From contig NZ_QURL01000001.1 of NCBI RefSeq assembly GCF_003403015.1, forward strand, positions 680,483-744,482: a stretch of 64,000 bases of DNA, read 5' to 3'. A program made the position numbers and the translations under genes. The notes beneath the pieces were generated by a model. The model searched no databases, was not told where the DNA came from, and saw nothing but the letters and a program-made list of their open reading frames with translations. The DNA is from Fulvimarina endophytica. GTDB lineage: Bacteria > Pseudomonadota > Alphaproteobacteria > Rhizobiales > Rhizobiaceae. Shown here in pieces: positions 34,594 through 43,301 of this stretch; positions within the stretch are counted from its first letter, which is position 1, and the number at the start of each line of letters is the position of its first letter.

Positions 34594-35006
34594 CATCGAA
34601 AGCGCACCGTAGTCTGCCCCGAGGGGTGGCGGCCTACCCGGGTTTCGTCCGCCGTTTAACCGACTGGCGTCAGCGTTGTCGCTGGCCTACCTGACGCTCG
34701 GCAGCGAGCCGGCGCTTTCGATGGTTGAGGCGGCAGACTTGCAAGTCGGATCATTTGGACGAGACCTGGGTCTCGCTCGCCTAGGCCATTCCGGCAGGCT
34801 GCGCACTTCCTGCCGATCGATACCCGTCTGCGGTCGCCTCTCCGCTTTCGCGGATCTGCAATCTATGAGGCGGCAGCCTTCAGCCGAAGACCTCCCGGGC
34901 AGAGCCCTGTAACCGCCTCGCCCCTTGCGGGGATTGTGTCGGAAGCGCGGCAACTAAACCGTCATCGCACTCGCCGATCGTATGCTGTCGTCGGCTACGC
35001 TTCCGA
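34594..35006. other. Highly structured non-coding region (nested inverted repeats)
   Basis: From 34593 to 35090 there is no convincing gene. Perfect inverted repeats are dense: 12 bp (34594-34605 with 34712-34723), 7 bp (34667-34673 with 34691-34697), 5 bp (34728-34732 with 34778-34782), 6 bp (34760-34765 with 34770-34775), 7 bp (34792-34798 with 34809-34815), 7 bp (34867-34873 with 34913-34919) and 9 bp (34939-34947 with 34998-35006). Two blocks begin with a 15-base repeat (34726-34740 and 34866-34880, one mismatch), and each has a closing stem holding two small hairpins. It could be a large phage RNA, or a packaging (cos/pac) region near the terminase. The strand is not determined. Confidence 0.55.
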
Positions 35007-35090
35007 TCTCTTCAGCGGCCGGGCCGCGGTCGCCCGTCGCTTTCGCTCGATCCCGAATAGGATCTGAATAATTCCGGCCGGGTTTGCAGA

Positions 35091-35771
35091 TCACCCTGCC
35101 CGCTTCATTTGGCCTTCGGCTTCCTCTGCCACCGTCCGGCGGCGCCTACGCTCGTTCTGATCCTGGGACCATGAAAGATCGCGCTGTTCAGGATCGTCGT
35201 GCGAGGCTGCATCTTCGCTGCGCCAGGCTGGGCCCGATCTCGATGGATGCCCCGGCAACCGATCTTCGGCGACCTTATCCATTTGCATATCCGAAACCCG
35301 GTGAAGTGTAGACACCCTATGCGCGTCAGGGTCCTGTAACGATAGACTATTTTTATTGATCAGGGCCGCAACGATAGAGAAAGCCGATTGAAGACGCCGA
35401 TCCGCCGTCCTACGGACCCGGCCGCTTTTTCTGCAGAACTTCGCGAAGGAGCCGTACCGACGAGGGTTCGCGATCGATGAGGCCCACGCCATGACAAGCC
35501 TACGATGCTCTATGTCGTCGAGGAATTCCAGCAGCCAGCGCTGAAGAACCTCGTCCGCGCGACTGATCGCGTCCCGGCTCGGGCGCCATTGCTTCGTCTC
35601 GTCGTCTTCGGTGCTGAGACGGTTGGCGATCGGCGGCCAATAGGTTGATGTCTGCGCCGGCCTTGAACCGGAGTAGGCATGGTCGGCGGTGTCGATGGCC
35701 TCGACGAAGCGTGCCTTAACAATCGGGATCATGTCGGCAATGAGCTCGGCGTCGTTCGATATGTCTCTCAA
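35091..35771 (-). CDS. DUF6362-like phage protein
   Basis: The 226-residue product has the conserved run TYWPPIANRLSTEDDETKQW, then RRYGSFAKFCRKSGRVRRTA, which I recognise from DUF6362-type proteins of alphaproteobacterial phages. An RRTADRRL helix could bind nucleic acid. The C-terminal third is low-complexity and basic. It is the last gene of the leftward early operon, next to the structured region. Function is unknown. Confidence 0.65.
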   Translation of the reverse strand: MRDISNDAELIADMIPIVKARFVEAIDTADHAYSGSRPAQTSTYWPPIANRLSTEDDETKQWRPSRDAISRADEVLQRWLLEFLDDIEHRRLVMAWASSIANPRRYGSFAKFCRKSGRVRRTADRRLQSAFSIVAALINKNSLSLQDPDAHRVSTLHRVSDMQMDKVAEDRLPGHPSRSGPAWRSEDAASHDDPEQRDLSWSQDQNERRRRRTVAEEAEGQMKRAG

Positions 35772-36205
35772 GCCGCTTCCTTCCCGAATAGATCGCCGTC
35801 AATGGCCGTATCGAGCCGCTGGCGCAGCTCTCTGTAGATGAAGCCCCGAAGGGTCATGCGGACTGGCCACGGCCTCAGAGAGACAGCTTCCTCGCGCAGG
35901 GTCCGCAGTTCGATGGTGTCGAAGGCGTCGAGAAGGTCACCACCCCTGGCAACCCACCTCGGCCGCTGTTCCAGCACATCGGAGACCGCGCCGATCGTTT
36001 CGGACCAGAGCTCGTCCCTGTTGCCCTTCGTCTGCCTGATGCAGCGCAGGACGGTGACGAGATGGCCGTCGCCGAGCTTGTTGCGGATCTCGTGCAGCGT
36101 TCCTCGAGCATGGGTCTGCGCGTGGCCCCGCCGGCGATAAACCGGAATGGCCTTGATGCCGAGACCGTCGAGGAGAGCGTCGAGGGCGCCTTTCGGTTTG
36201 CTCAT
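35768..36205 (-). CDS. Hypothetical protein of early operon
   Basis: The ATG at 36205 has GGAGG 8 bases upstream and overlaps the HNH stop. The 145-residue product (MSKPKGALDALLDGLGIKAI) contains ARGTLHEIRNKLGDGHLVTV and helical PRWVARGGDLLDAFD. It is coupled to the gene downstream by an ATGA overlap. No family is recognised. Confidence 0.6.
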   Translation of the reverse strand: MSKPKGALDALLDGLGIKAIPVYRRRGHAQTHARGTLHEIRNKLGDGHLVTVLRCIRQTKGNRDELWSETIGAVSDVLEQRPRWVARGGDLLDAFDTIELRTLREEAVSLRPWPVRMTLRGFIYRELRQRLDTAIDGDLFGKEAA

Positions 36206-36495
36206 CGCGCGCGCACCTCCGCCATGTACTGGCCGGCGGACTTCACGCCTTTGGCTGCGTTGCAAGCGGCGCAAGCCAGAACGACGTTCGACATCACCCG
36301 TCGAAGCTCAGGCCGTTCCGACTTCGGAATGAGATGGTCGATCGTCGCGCAGTCGGCTTTCCTTTCCCCGTCCTGCGCGTGATAGATCGCGAGAGCCTGT
36401 CCGCAATAGAAGCATTGGCCTTCCTGCTCGAGCATCTTCGCCTGCTTGATCGCCCATCTGCGTTGCCGATTGAACGGATGATCGAAGGATGTCAT
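36202..36495 (-). CDS. HNH endonuclease
   Basis: The 97-residue product has the HNH/zinc arrangement: CFYCG (28-32), ATIDHLIPKSERP (His in DHL) and SNVVLACAACNAAKG. Phage HNH nucleases of this size often assist DNA packaging or act in DNA processing. Here it lies in the early operon, not beside the terminase. Confidence 0.85.
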   Translation of the reverse strand: MTSFDHPFNRQRRWAIKQAKMLEQEGQCFYCGQALAIYHAQDGERKADCATIDHLIPKSERPELRRVMSNVVLACAACNAAKGVKSAGQYMAEVRAR

Positions 36496-36845
36496 CGCAC
36501 CGCCCTCCTCTCGATCAGGATCACCCGCTTGCCCGGCCGCCGCATGACCGCCTTCTGCACCTGCCGGCGCTCCTCAGCCTTGCTGGCCTTCCAATTCGCG
36601 ACCTCGGCGGCGAGCCCGGATGCGGCTTTGCCTTGCTCAAACTTGCGATCGGCTTGGATCCCGCCATAGAGCCGCTTGTTGATGAACGCCCAGCCGGCGT
36701 CCTTGGCGGCTTCTGACGTTTCGAAAAGCAGAGGCGTCCTGCTCTTCATGAGAACGCACCACCCTCCCCCGGGCATGCGATACTGGCACTGCCAGCCATG
36801 CCGAAGGGGCCATGATCGGACGTCGGGTCGCGAGGTGTCGGTCAT
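36492..36845 (-). CDS. Hypothetical early protein
   Basis: Start 36845 overlaps the DUF4326 stop (ATGA). The 117-residue product MTDTSRPDVRSWPLRHGWQC has a beta-rich start (WQCQYRMPGGGWCVL) and a basic tail (MRRPGKRVILIERRAVR) that may bind nucleic acid. No family. Confidence 0.6.
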   Translation of the reverse strand: MTDTSRPDVRSWPLRHGWQCQYRMPGGGWCVLMKSRTPLLFETSEAAKDAGWAFINKRLYGGIQADRKFEQGKAASGLAAEVANWKASKAEERRQVQKAVMRRPGKRVILIERRAVR

Positions 36846-37189
36846 GCTGCGTCCTCGCACACAGGACGGTTCGCGATTTCGAGAAGGACGTCGGCATGGC
36901 ACGGAGCGTCAAGCGGGCAGAAGCATGCCAAATTCTTCCCTCTGATCTGTGAAAGGTCTGGCTTCTTCGCTTCCGTCCACTTGCTGTCGAGGTCGCCGTT
37001 GACCCACTCGCGGAAGAGCGAAACCGCCTTGGCTCGCGCATCGCTGTAGTTCATCTGAAACCAGGCCTGACAAAACGCGATCGAGAAGGGGTTACCAAAC
37101 GGGCCTGGCCGCGTAACCTTCACCGTGTTCGGAGGCATCCTCCATCCCTTCGTGCGCTTCAGTTGCACGCGCTTCGGTTGATCATCCAT
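36842..37189 (-). CDS. DUF4326 domain protein
   Basis: The 115-residue product has the DUF4326 pattern: a basic start (RVQLKRTKGWRMPPNTVKVT), GPFGNPF and the C-terminal GKNLACFCPLDAPCHADVLL with three cysteines and a histidine. The domain is common in phages and its function is unknown. ATG overlaps the helicase stop (TGATG). Confidence 0.8.
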   Translation of the reverse strand: MDDQPKRVQLKRTKGWRMPPNTVKVTRPGPFGNPFSIAFCQAWFQMNYSDARAKAVSLFREWVNGDLDSKWTEAKKPDLSQIRGKNLACFCPLDAPCHADVLLEIANRPVCEDAA

Positions 37190-38700
37190 CAGAACAACTC
37201 CGCTTCCTGCCGGCGCCGGCTGACATACCGGGTGTAGCGGCCTTCGAACTCCACGAACTCGCTGACGTTGGAATCGCCATACCGGACCTTCACGGCGCCG
37301 ATCTCGGCCATGCCTTCCGGGTTTTCGCCCGGGTCCCGGAACGATTTGCGGAGCATGAACCTGTTCATGATGTCGGCTTCTTCCTTGGCGTCGACCGCCG
37401 TACGGAGTGCCATGTCTCGCCAGCGTTCCGGGCGGTAGAGGTAGAGGATGGCGTCGTAGTCCATGCGGGACGCTTCGCCGCCATAGAGGTCTTCGGCGAT
37501 CGGACGGGGCACCTTGCGACCGGCGCCCTTCCCGTTCCGCTGATTGAGCGAGAGCCAAGCCGCGCCGAGCTCTTCCGCCATGCCCTTGCACGGCCTGTTG
37601 ACCGCTGACGCGATCGAACCCGCATCGGCTCGAGGATCGTCGGCCGTGACGGCGCTGACGTGGTCAAGGATGATCAGCGGCGTCGGCATGGATTCGCCCC
37701 GCTTCTCATAGCGTCGGCGCACCGTCGTCACGTCCCGCTTCGCCAGCGCGCAAAGAGCGGCCGCCTTGATGTTCGAGACCCGACGGAATTTCAGGTCGAA
37801 CGGGTGCATCCGATCCCGCGCCGCGCGAAGATCCTCCATCTCGGCATCGTTAAGCGATCGTCGCCCGCCGGCATCGTGCCTTGCGATCTGGGCGACCGAT
37901 ATCCCGCACTCCTGCGACCACATCTGAAGGTAGACCTGCTCGGGCCGCTGATCGAAGGAGTAGAGGAAGACCGGGTGCCCGGCTTGCGCCGCGGTTCGGA
38001 TGAACTGCAGCATCAGGCTCGTCTTGCCTTCACCAGACGCGCCGAGAAGGCCGTAGAGGTTTCCTGCGCCGAGGCGGTCCTCCTGCAGCACGTCGGCGAT
38101 TTCGGGAAGCGGAACCGGCACGCCGCCACCGCTGGCCTTCCTCGGGCTCTGTATTCGGTCCAGGACGCTATCCATCATCGCGACGTGGTCATGGTCTCCG
38201 TCGTCGGAGATCGTGCCGCGTGCAAGCTCGATGAGGTGTTCCTCTGCCTGGCTGATCTGTAGCGCTGGATCGTGATCGAACGGCGCGTCGAAGGCCTCGT
38301 TGACGATCCCCTCGCCGATCGTGATCAGCCGGCGGCGGATGGCGAGGTCATAGATCGCCCGGCCGTAATCGGCGGTGTTGATGATGCTGGTCGCCTCTGC
38401 GGCGAGACGAGCGAGATACTGCGCCACAGTCAGGTTTCCGACGCGATGGTCAGCCGGCAGGAACGTCTTCACCGTGATCGGCGTGGCGACCCGGCCGCCG
38501 GTGATCATCTTGCGGATGCCGTCGAAGATGTCCTGGTGAAGCGGCTCGAAGAAGTGGGCCGGTTCGAGGAACGGGACGGACTGAACCGCCTCGTTGTTGA
38601 TCAGCATGGCCCCCAGAATAGCCTGTTCGGCCTCCAGATTGTTCGGCGCCTCGCGGTAAAGCGGGCCGGTGTCGGCGAAGTTGTGGACCGGGGCGTTCAT
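37189..38700 (-). CDS. DnaB-like replicative helicase
   Basis: The 503-residue product has a DnaB N-terminal domain (NNLEAEQAILGAMLINNEAV) and a RecA-like core with Walker A GASGEGKTS (about 217-225). The Walker B-like PTPLIILDH and a late SFRDPGENPEG segment follow. It unwinds DNA at the phage fork and needs an initiator or loader; the adjacent winged-helix protein and the HTH gene at 49082 are candidates. The GKT box in the first motif is intact. Confidence 0.85.
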   Translation of the reverse strand: MNAPVHNFADTGPLYREAPNNLEAEQAILGAMLINNEAVQSVPFLEPAHFFEPLHQDIFDGIRKMITGGRVATPITVKTFLPADHRVGNLTVAQYLARLAAEATSIINTADYGRAIYDLAIRRRLITIGEGIVNEAFDAPFDHDPALQISQAEEHLIELARGTISDDGDHDHVAMMDSVLDRIQSPRKASGGGVPVPLPEIADVLQEDRLGAGNLYGLLGASGEGKTSLMLQFIRTAAQAGHPVFLYSFDQRPEQVYLQMWSQECGISVAQIARHDAGGRRSLNDAEMEDLRAARDRMHPFDLKFRRVSNIKAAALCALAKRDVTTVRRRYEKRGESMPTPLIILDHVSAVTADDPRADAGSIASAVNRPCKGMAEELGAAWLSLNQRNGKGAGRKVPRPIAEDLYGGEASRMDYDAILYLYRPERWRDMALRTAVDAKEEADIMNRFMLRKSFRDPGENPEGMAEIGAVKVRYGDSNVSEFVEFEGRYTRYVSRRRQEAELF

Positions 38701-38963
38701 TGCCTAACCTCCCGCTGGATCACCGGCTCGACGGCGTCTTGAATCTCCGCTGCGAAGTCGAAGGTCATCATCGCCGAAAGCTGGACGAAGGCGCCGAGGT
38801 CGAGGGATTGAGCGCCGACGGAGCCGAGCGCCTTGCACAGGGCTTCGACGCAGTCTTCCGGCGACATGCCGTGAAGGATCTGCCCGATCTGATCGGCCGC
38901 GGCTTCGGCCACGTCGCTCGGCTGATGTCGGTCGCAGCAAGGGCACAGTTCGGGGCCGCTCAT
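38697..38963 (-). CDS. Small cysteine-containing early protein
   Basis: ATG 38963 overlaps the upstream stop and has GAGG 7 bases before it. The 88-residue product begins MSGPELCPCCDRHQPSD (a CxCC knuckle) and then is helical. It sits just before DnaB, where helicase loaders or inhibitors are often found, but there is no proof. Confidence 0.6.
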   Translation of the reverse strand: MSGPELCPCCDRHQPSDVAEAAADQIGQILHGMSPEDCVEALCKALGSVGAQSLDLGAFVQLSAMMTFDFAAEIQDAVEPVIQREVRQ

Positions 38964-40183
38964 GCCGCCACCTCTTTCGGCTCGAGAAGCGAGAACGTGA
39001 CGTGGCCGGCGATGCTCTTTTCGCGGACGATCAGGCCGCGCTCCGCAAGCGCCGTGAAGGCGAGATCGAGTGCGCGCCATTCCTTGCGGCCAAACTTCTT
39101 CATCAGCCATTCCTGATCCATGAGGACCGGGCCACCGCCCTGCTTCTCGGAGGCGAGGGTGATGTGGTCGAGGAGCTGCGTCTCGAGTTGGGACGGCGCG
39201 CGGGGTGTCGGCGGGCCGGCGCGCGTCACGGGCGCGGGCACGGAAGGCGTTGCGGGTTTCTTGGCCTCGACGAACGTGCCGTCTTCGTTCGCCACGCGAT
39301 AGGCCTTCCCGGCGGGCTCCATGACCGACTTGAGCGATCCGGCGCGGACCAAGCGGGCAATGATGATGCCGACGGAGCCGTTCGGAACGCCGCAGAGCTC
39401 GCCGATCTCGGTCGTCTTCATCCGGCAAATGCCGTCGATCTCGCGGTTCGAGCGCATCGTACGCAGGAAGACATCATCCTTTGACGAGACATCGTTCGCC
39501 TTCTTCTCGGCTTCCTCCCTCATGATCTGTTCGTCGAGGCGCAGGCTGATGAGATGCTTCGCCTTCGTGATCAGATCGGGGAGCTTCTCGACCGGCACTT
39601 CGCTGATGACGCCAACTTCGCCGGCGGCTTCTTTGATCAGTTCGGAAACGAGCCGCATCTTGTCGGTGTCACCACCAACGAGATCGAGCAGCTCAGCCTT
39701 CGCCTCGTTCGTCGTCAGCGTCGGAGCCGCTGCTTCGATCGCATCGACGTGTCCCGCATCGGCAGCACCATGTTCCTCCGCCCGATCGGGCTCCGCTGCG
39801 ACGGGAACACCTGCAGGAAGCACCACCGGATCGTCGACGTCGTTTCCGTCACCGTCCGCCGCTTCATCCTCTGCCACGACGCGATCATCTTCGGCGGGAC
39901 CGGATGGCTCATGAACTTCGGCCGCTGGCGCTTCGCGTTCGGATCGGTCTTCGACCTCCGCGGTGATCCTGACCGTGATCGTGGCCGGCGAATCCATGAG
40001 GTATTCCCGAAGACCCCGAACCCGTGTCGCCGCGCGCCCGAGCCAGACCGCTTCGTTTCTGTGTCGACCCGCGAGCTCATCGTGACGCGCCTTCTCCGCG
40101 AGATGTTCGTTCGCCGCTTCGGTAGCGATCCCCTGGCGGGCCGTCAGAAGCGTTTCGAGGGATTGAAGATCCATGGTCGTCAT
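38960..40183 (-). CDS. Winged-helix replication-region protein
   Basis: The 407-residue product has an N-terminal helical part, a long acidic low-complexity linker (about residues 85-145), and then two DNA-binding-like winged-helix units. These are MKTTEIGELCGVPNGSVGII (about 252-285) and DQEWLMKKFGRKEWRALDLA followed by LIVREKS near the C-terminus. Lying upstream of DnaB it may be an initiator or helicase loader. No named family. Confidence 0.6.
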   Translation of the reverse strand: MTTMDLQSLETLLTARQGIATEAANEHLAEKARHDELAGRHRNEAVWLGRAATRVRGLREYLMDSPATITVRITAEVEDRSEREAPAAEVHEPSGPAEDDRVVAEDEAADGDGNDVDDPVVLPAGVPVAAEPDRAEEHGAADAGHVDAIEAAAPTLTTNEAKAELLDLVGGDTDKMRLVSELIKEAAGEVGVISEVPVEKLPDLITKAKHLISLRLDEQIMREEAEKKANDVSSKDDVFLRTMRSNREIDGICRMKTTEIGELCGVPNGSVGIIIARLVRAGSLKSVMEPAGKAYRVANEDGTFVEAKKPATPSVPAPVTRAGPPTPRAPSQLETQLLDHITLASEKQGGGPVLMDQEWLMKKFGRKEWRALDLAFTALAERGLIVREKSIAGHVTFSLLEPKEVAA

Positions 40184-40779
40184 GCTGCCTCGGCCTCCTT
40201 CGACCGCTGGTGTTGCATCATCTTGAAGATCGGATGGTTCGGGGCCGCGAACGCCACACCCACGGCATCAGCCATGTCATCGTTCGTGACCGGGATGCGA
40301 AGCGCAGCGCACTTCTCCCGCGTGGCCTTTTTCCATGCCTTGCGGTCCCATCCGGGCTGCCTGCCGAAGCCAAGGAAGGTCTTGCGCCAGGTCGCCGAGG
40401 AGACCATGCCCCACGACACGTCCTTGATCGCGACGGCCGAGATGATGGCCCCGACCATGATGTTGCTCGAGATGACGGCGTTGAGCCCGCCGAATCCGGC
40501 AGCCGCGTCGGGCTGGTCATCGAGATCGAGACCCTTCCGGTTCTTCGCCGCCGATCGCGCTTGAAGCGGCGCACGGAGCGGGCTCTCGATCGAAACGAAG
40601 TCCGGTCGCTCCCGGCGCATCATGACGACGAGCTGGCGGGACAGGTTCGCCGCCATCTCTTCATAGCCGTCGCCTTCAGCCTTGATGACGCCGGCACGGA
40701 TAGCCGCGAGGGAACGGGACGTGTCGTAGTAGGCCCAGCCGGTTTTCTGCGCCGGGTCGATGCCGAGGATGAGGGTCAT
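40180..40779 (-). CDS. RuvC-like Holliday junction resolvase
   Basis: The 199-residue product starts MTLILGIDPAQKTGWAYYD, an RNase H-fold first strand with catalytic Asp8. It then has FVSIESP and a C-terminal NDDMADAVGVAF. These acidic motifs match RuvC-type phage resolvases. Start overlaps the upstream fusion gene (ATGA). It may resolve replication intermediates before packaging. Confidence 0.8.
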   Translation of the reverse strand: MTLILGIDPAQKTGWAYYDTSRSLAAIRAGVIKAEGDGYEEMAANLSRQLVVMMRRERPDFVSIESPLRAPLQARSAAKNRKGLDLDDQPDAAAGFGGLNAVISSNIMVGAIISAVAIKDVSWGMVSSATWRKTFLGFGRQPGWDRKAWKKATREKCAALRIPVTNDDMADAVGVAFAAPNHPIFKMMQHQRSKEAEAA

Positions 40780-43301
40780 GCTGCTACACTCCCGTCCATC
40801 AGATCGAATAGAGAAGGAACGGCAAGGCCTGCTTCGGCGGCTTTCAGCAGCCTCACGCCGTCGTCGAAATACTGCTCGTTGAGTTCCACGGCCGTGCCGC
40901 GCCGCCCGAGCCGGATTGCACGGTTGGGAACGGTGAACAGCCCGCCGAACGGGTCGAACACCGTCTCGCCCTTCTGGCTGTAGCGCTCGATCAGCCGGTC
41001 CACGATGTCGAATTGGAGCGGGCAGATGTGCTTCTCGCGGCCCTTGGCCGCCTGGTCGCCGTTCAGCGTGCGCATGCGCACCACGTCGTGCCACACATCC
41101 GGGTCGGCGCTTCCCGGTGCCAGCGCCATGAACTTGGTCGGCAGCGCGTCTCGGCTTGCCAGCGCCTCGCCCACCGCCACATGGTCGCGATAGTCGTAGA
41201 TCGCCTTCATCGTCTCGGCCGGGAAGATCTTCGCCAGCGTCTCGGTCGGTAGGCGCGAGAGCTCGGGCACCGTCAGCGCCCGGTCGCCCGAGGAGCGCCA
41301 GAACGAATGCGCGTCGATCTGCCAGCGCGCCAGCGAATAGGCCTCGCGATCCTTGCCCACCTTCTCGTCGGCATAGCCCTTGGAGCGGTCCGTCTGCGGC
41401 TTGAAGGCGAGGATGACGTATTCCGGCGAACCGACGCCCATCTTGGACGAGTCCTTCAGCATCTCGCCATAGGAGAGCCGATAGGTCTGGTTGTTCTCGT
41501 GGACGACGTCGGTCACCACCGTGATCATGCCGCCGAAGACGAGCCCGTGCTTCTGGAGGTGGAAGATCGTCTCGGCGTGGAAGGGCGAGACCGAAGGCCG
41601 CCCGTAGCCGGTCACCGAACCGAACAGGATCCGGTCCTTCACATGCACCGCGGCGATCCGGCCGGGCTTCAACACGCGGGCGATCTCGGGCGTCAGGAAG
41701 TCCATCTGCGCCCAGAAATGATCGTTGTCGTCGGTATGGCCGAAATCGTTGTAGCTCGGAGTGTATTCGTAGTGATTGGCGAAGGGAATCGAGGTCACCA
41801 CGAGGTCGACGGAATGGTCCGCCATGCGCCGCGTCTCGTCCACGCAGTCGTTGTTCGCCACGCGCCAGTCCCGGCCCGCCGCCTCCCGCCGCGTCACGCC
41901 GATCGCCCGGCGCATCTCGTCGGCCATGTTCAGCTGTTCCAGCCCGTGCTGGCGGATGATCGCGCTCATGGTCTCCATCGTCTCGTCGTGTTGCCGCCAT
42001 TTCTCGAAGAGGATGCGGAGCGTGCCGCGCTCCTGATCGGTGTGGACGATGTCGATCCGCACCTGTTCGGACTGGCCGAAGCGCGCGATCCGGTGCACCG
42101 CCTGGATGAAGTCGTTGAACTTGGCGGTGATGCCGGCGAAGATCGCCCGGTGGCAGTGCCGCTGGAGGTTGGTTCCGGACCCGAGCATCACCGGCTTGCC
42201 GGCGAGGATCGCGAGCCGCCCGTCCGAGAAGTCGCCGACGATCGCCTCGCGCGCCTCGAGGTCCTGCGCCCCGTAGACCGATTTCGCCATCGGCAGCGCC
42301 GCCTCGATGGCGCAGCGCTCGGCTTCCAGATCGTGCCAGACCACGAAGTGCCCGGCCGGATCCTCGGCCACCAGCTCGGAAACGCGAGCCACGCGTTCGG
42401 TGATCGAGTCCCGCTTCTCGCGGGCCGCGCCCACCAGGTCGTTGCCCACGTCGCGAAGGAGCACGCCCTGTCCGTCCCGTTCGAACGAGCCGTCATAGAG
42501 CCGCGTCTTCACCTCGTGGGTGCGCACGTCGAGCGGCGGCAGCTCGTAGCCGTCGTCGGAGAAACCGAGATCGGAGGGCTTCTGCAGGAACACCGCCCAG
42601 GAATTCACCCACAGCCAGAACTCACGTTCCTTGTGCGGATAGAGCGTCAGGTCGTTCGCCTTGGCGGCATTGCGCTGGAAGAACCGCGTCAGGGCCTGCC
42701 CGGTATCCATGATGCCGAGGAAGCCGGCATAGTGGATCAGCTCCTTCAAGCGGTTCGGGCTCGGCGTGGCGGTCGCCGCGAAGCGGAAGGGCACGCCCTC
42801 GAACAGCGGCAGGAAGGTCTGGTAGGTCTTCGAGCCGTAGCTCCGCAGCACCGACGCCTCGTCGAGCGAGACGGCGAGGAAGAGCGAGGGGTCAAGGCGG
42901 CCCTCGCGGATCGTCTCGTAATTGGTGAGGTAGATCGTGTCGTCGCCTTCGAGATCCTCGGCGCCGCGCACGAATTTGAGCCGGACCGCGAAATCGCCCG
43001 TGAACCGCTCGGCGGCCTCGTTGAAGAACTCCCGCCGCACGCCGAGCGGCAGGACGATCAGCCGCTTGCCGGAAACGCGGGTGCCGAGAAGCCGCATCAC
43101 CTCCAGCTGGGTCGAGGTCTTGTGCAGGCCGAAGGACATGCAGAAGGCCCGCCGCCCGCCGGCAACGCCCCATTTCACGATCGCCCGCGTATGCGGCTTG
43201 AGCGCCGGATTGATCTCGGAAAAGTCCACCTCGAACCCGACCCGCTCGGCGATCTTCGCCTTGGCGTCAAGAAACTGCCGATAGTCTGGAGCGATGGTCA
43301 T
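40776..43301 (-). CDS. SNF2-like helicase fused to DNA methyltransferase
   Basis: The 841-residue product starts at 43301 (ATGA overlap). A longer frame upstream is rejected because it crosses another gene. The N-terminal part has helicase motifs: a degenerate Walker A SFGLHKTS (about 55-62), DEAS (about 144), AATATPSP (about 177) and QAVHRIARFGQ (about 397-408). The C-terminal part is an N4/N6 DNA methyltransferase, with TSIPF (about 499) in place of DPPY and FDPFGGLFTVPNR near 780. Fusion suggests modification of phage DNA coupled to translocation. The weak Walker A may reduce ATP use. Confidence 0.8.
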   Translation of the reverse strand: MTIAPDYRQFLDAKAKIAERVGFEVDFSEINPALKPHTRAIVKWGVAGGRRAFCMSFGLHKTSTQLEVMRLLGTRVSGKRLIVLPLGVRREFFNEAAERFTGDFAVRLKFVRGAEDLEGDDTIYLTNYETIREGRLDPSLFLAVSLDEASVLRSYGSKTYQTFLPLFEGVPFRFAATATPSPNRLKELIHYAGFLGIMDTGQALTRFFQRNAAKANDLTLYPHKEREFWLWVNSWAVFLQKPSDLGFSDDGYELPPLDVRTHEVKTRLYDGSFERDGQGVLLRDVGNDLVGAAREKRDSITERVARVSELVAEDPAGHFVVWHDLEAERCAIEAALPMAKSVYGAQDLEAREAIVGDFSDGRLAILAGKPVMLGSGTNLQRHCHRAIFAGITAKFNDFIQAVHRIARFGQSEQVRIDIVHTDQERGTLRILFEKWRQHDETMETMSAIIRQHGLEQLNMADEMRRAIGVTRREAAGRDWRVANNDCVDETRRMADHSVDLVVTSIPFANHYEYTPSYNDFGHTDDNDHFWAQMDFLTPEIARVLKPGRIAAVHVKDRILFGSVTGYGRPSVSPFHAETIFHLQKHGLVFGGMITVVTDVVHENNQTYRLSYGEMLKDSSKMGVGSPEYVILAFKPQTDRSKGYADEKVGKDREAYSLARWQIDAHSFWRSSGDRALTVPELSRLPTETLAKIFPAETMKAIYDYRDHVAVGEALASRDALPTKFMALAPGSADPDVWHDVVRMRTLNGDQAAKGREKHICPLQFDIVDRLIERYSQKGETVFDPFGGLFTVPNRAIRLGRRGTAVELNEQYFDDGVRLLKAAEAGLAVPSLFDLMDGSVAA

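Noticed and set aside
34726..34785. Possible tRNA-Cys-like element (GACTTGCAAGTC)
   Set aside because: The 12-base palindrome does not give a 5-bp anticodon stem with a 7-base loop, and no acceptor or T arm can be built around it.
34676..34953. Small frames within the structured region
   Set aside because: Composition is unlike protein (Arg/Pro/Ser-rich on minus), no ribosome sites, and the dense inverted repeats explain the sequence better.
40180..42000. 606-residue frame upstream of the RuvC-like gene
   Set aside because: The N-terminal two thirds overlap the methyltransferase in another frame and are arginine/alanine-rich shadow; the RuvC motif starts at 40779.
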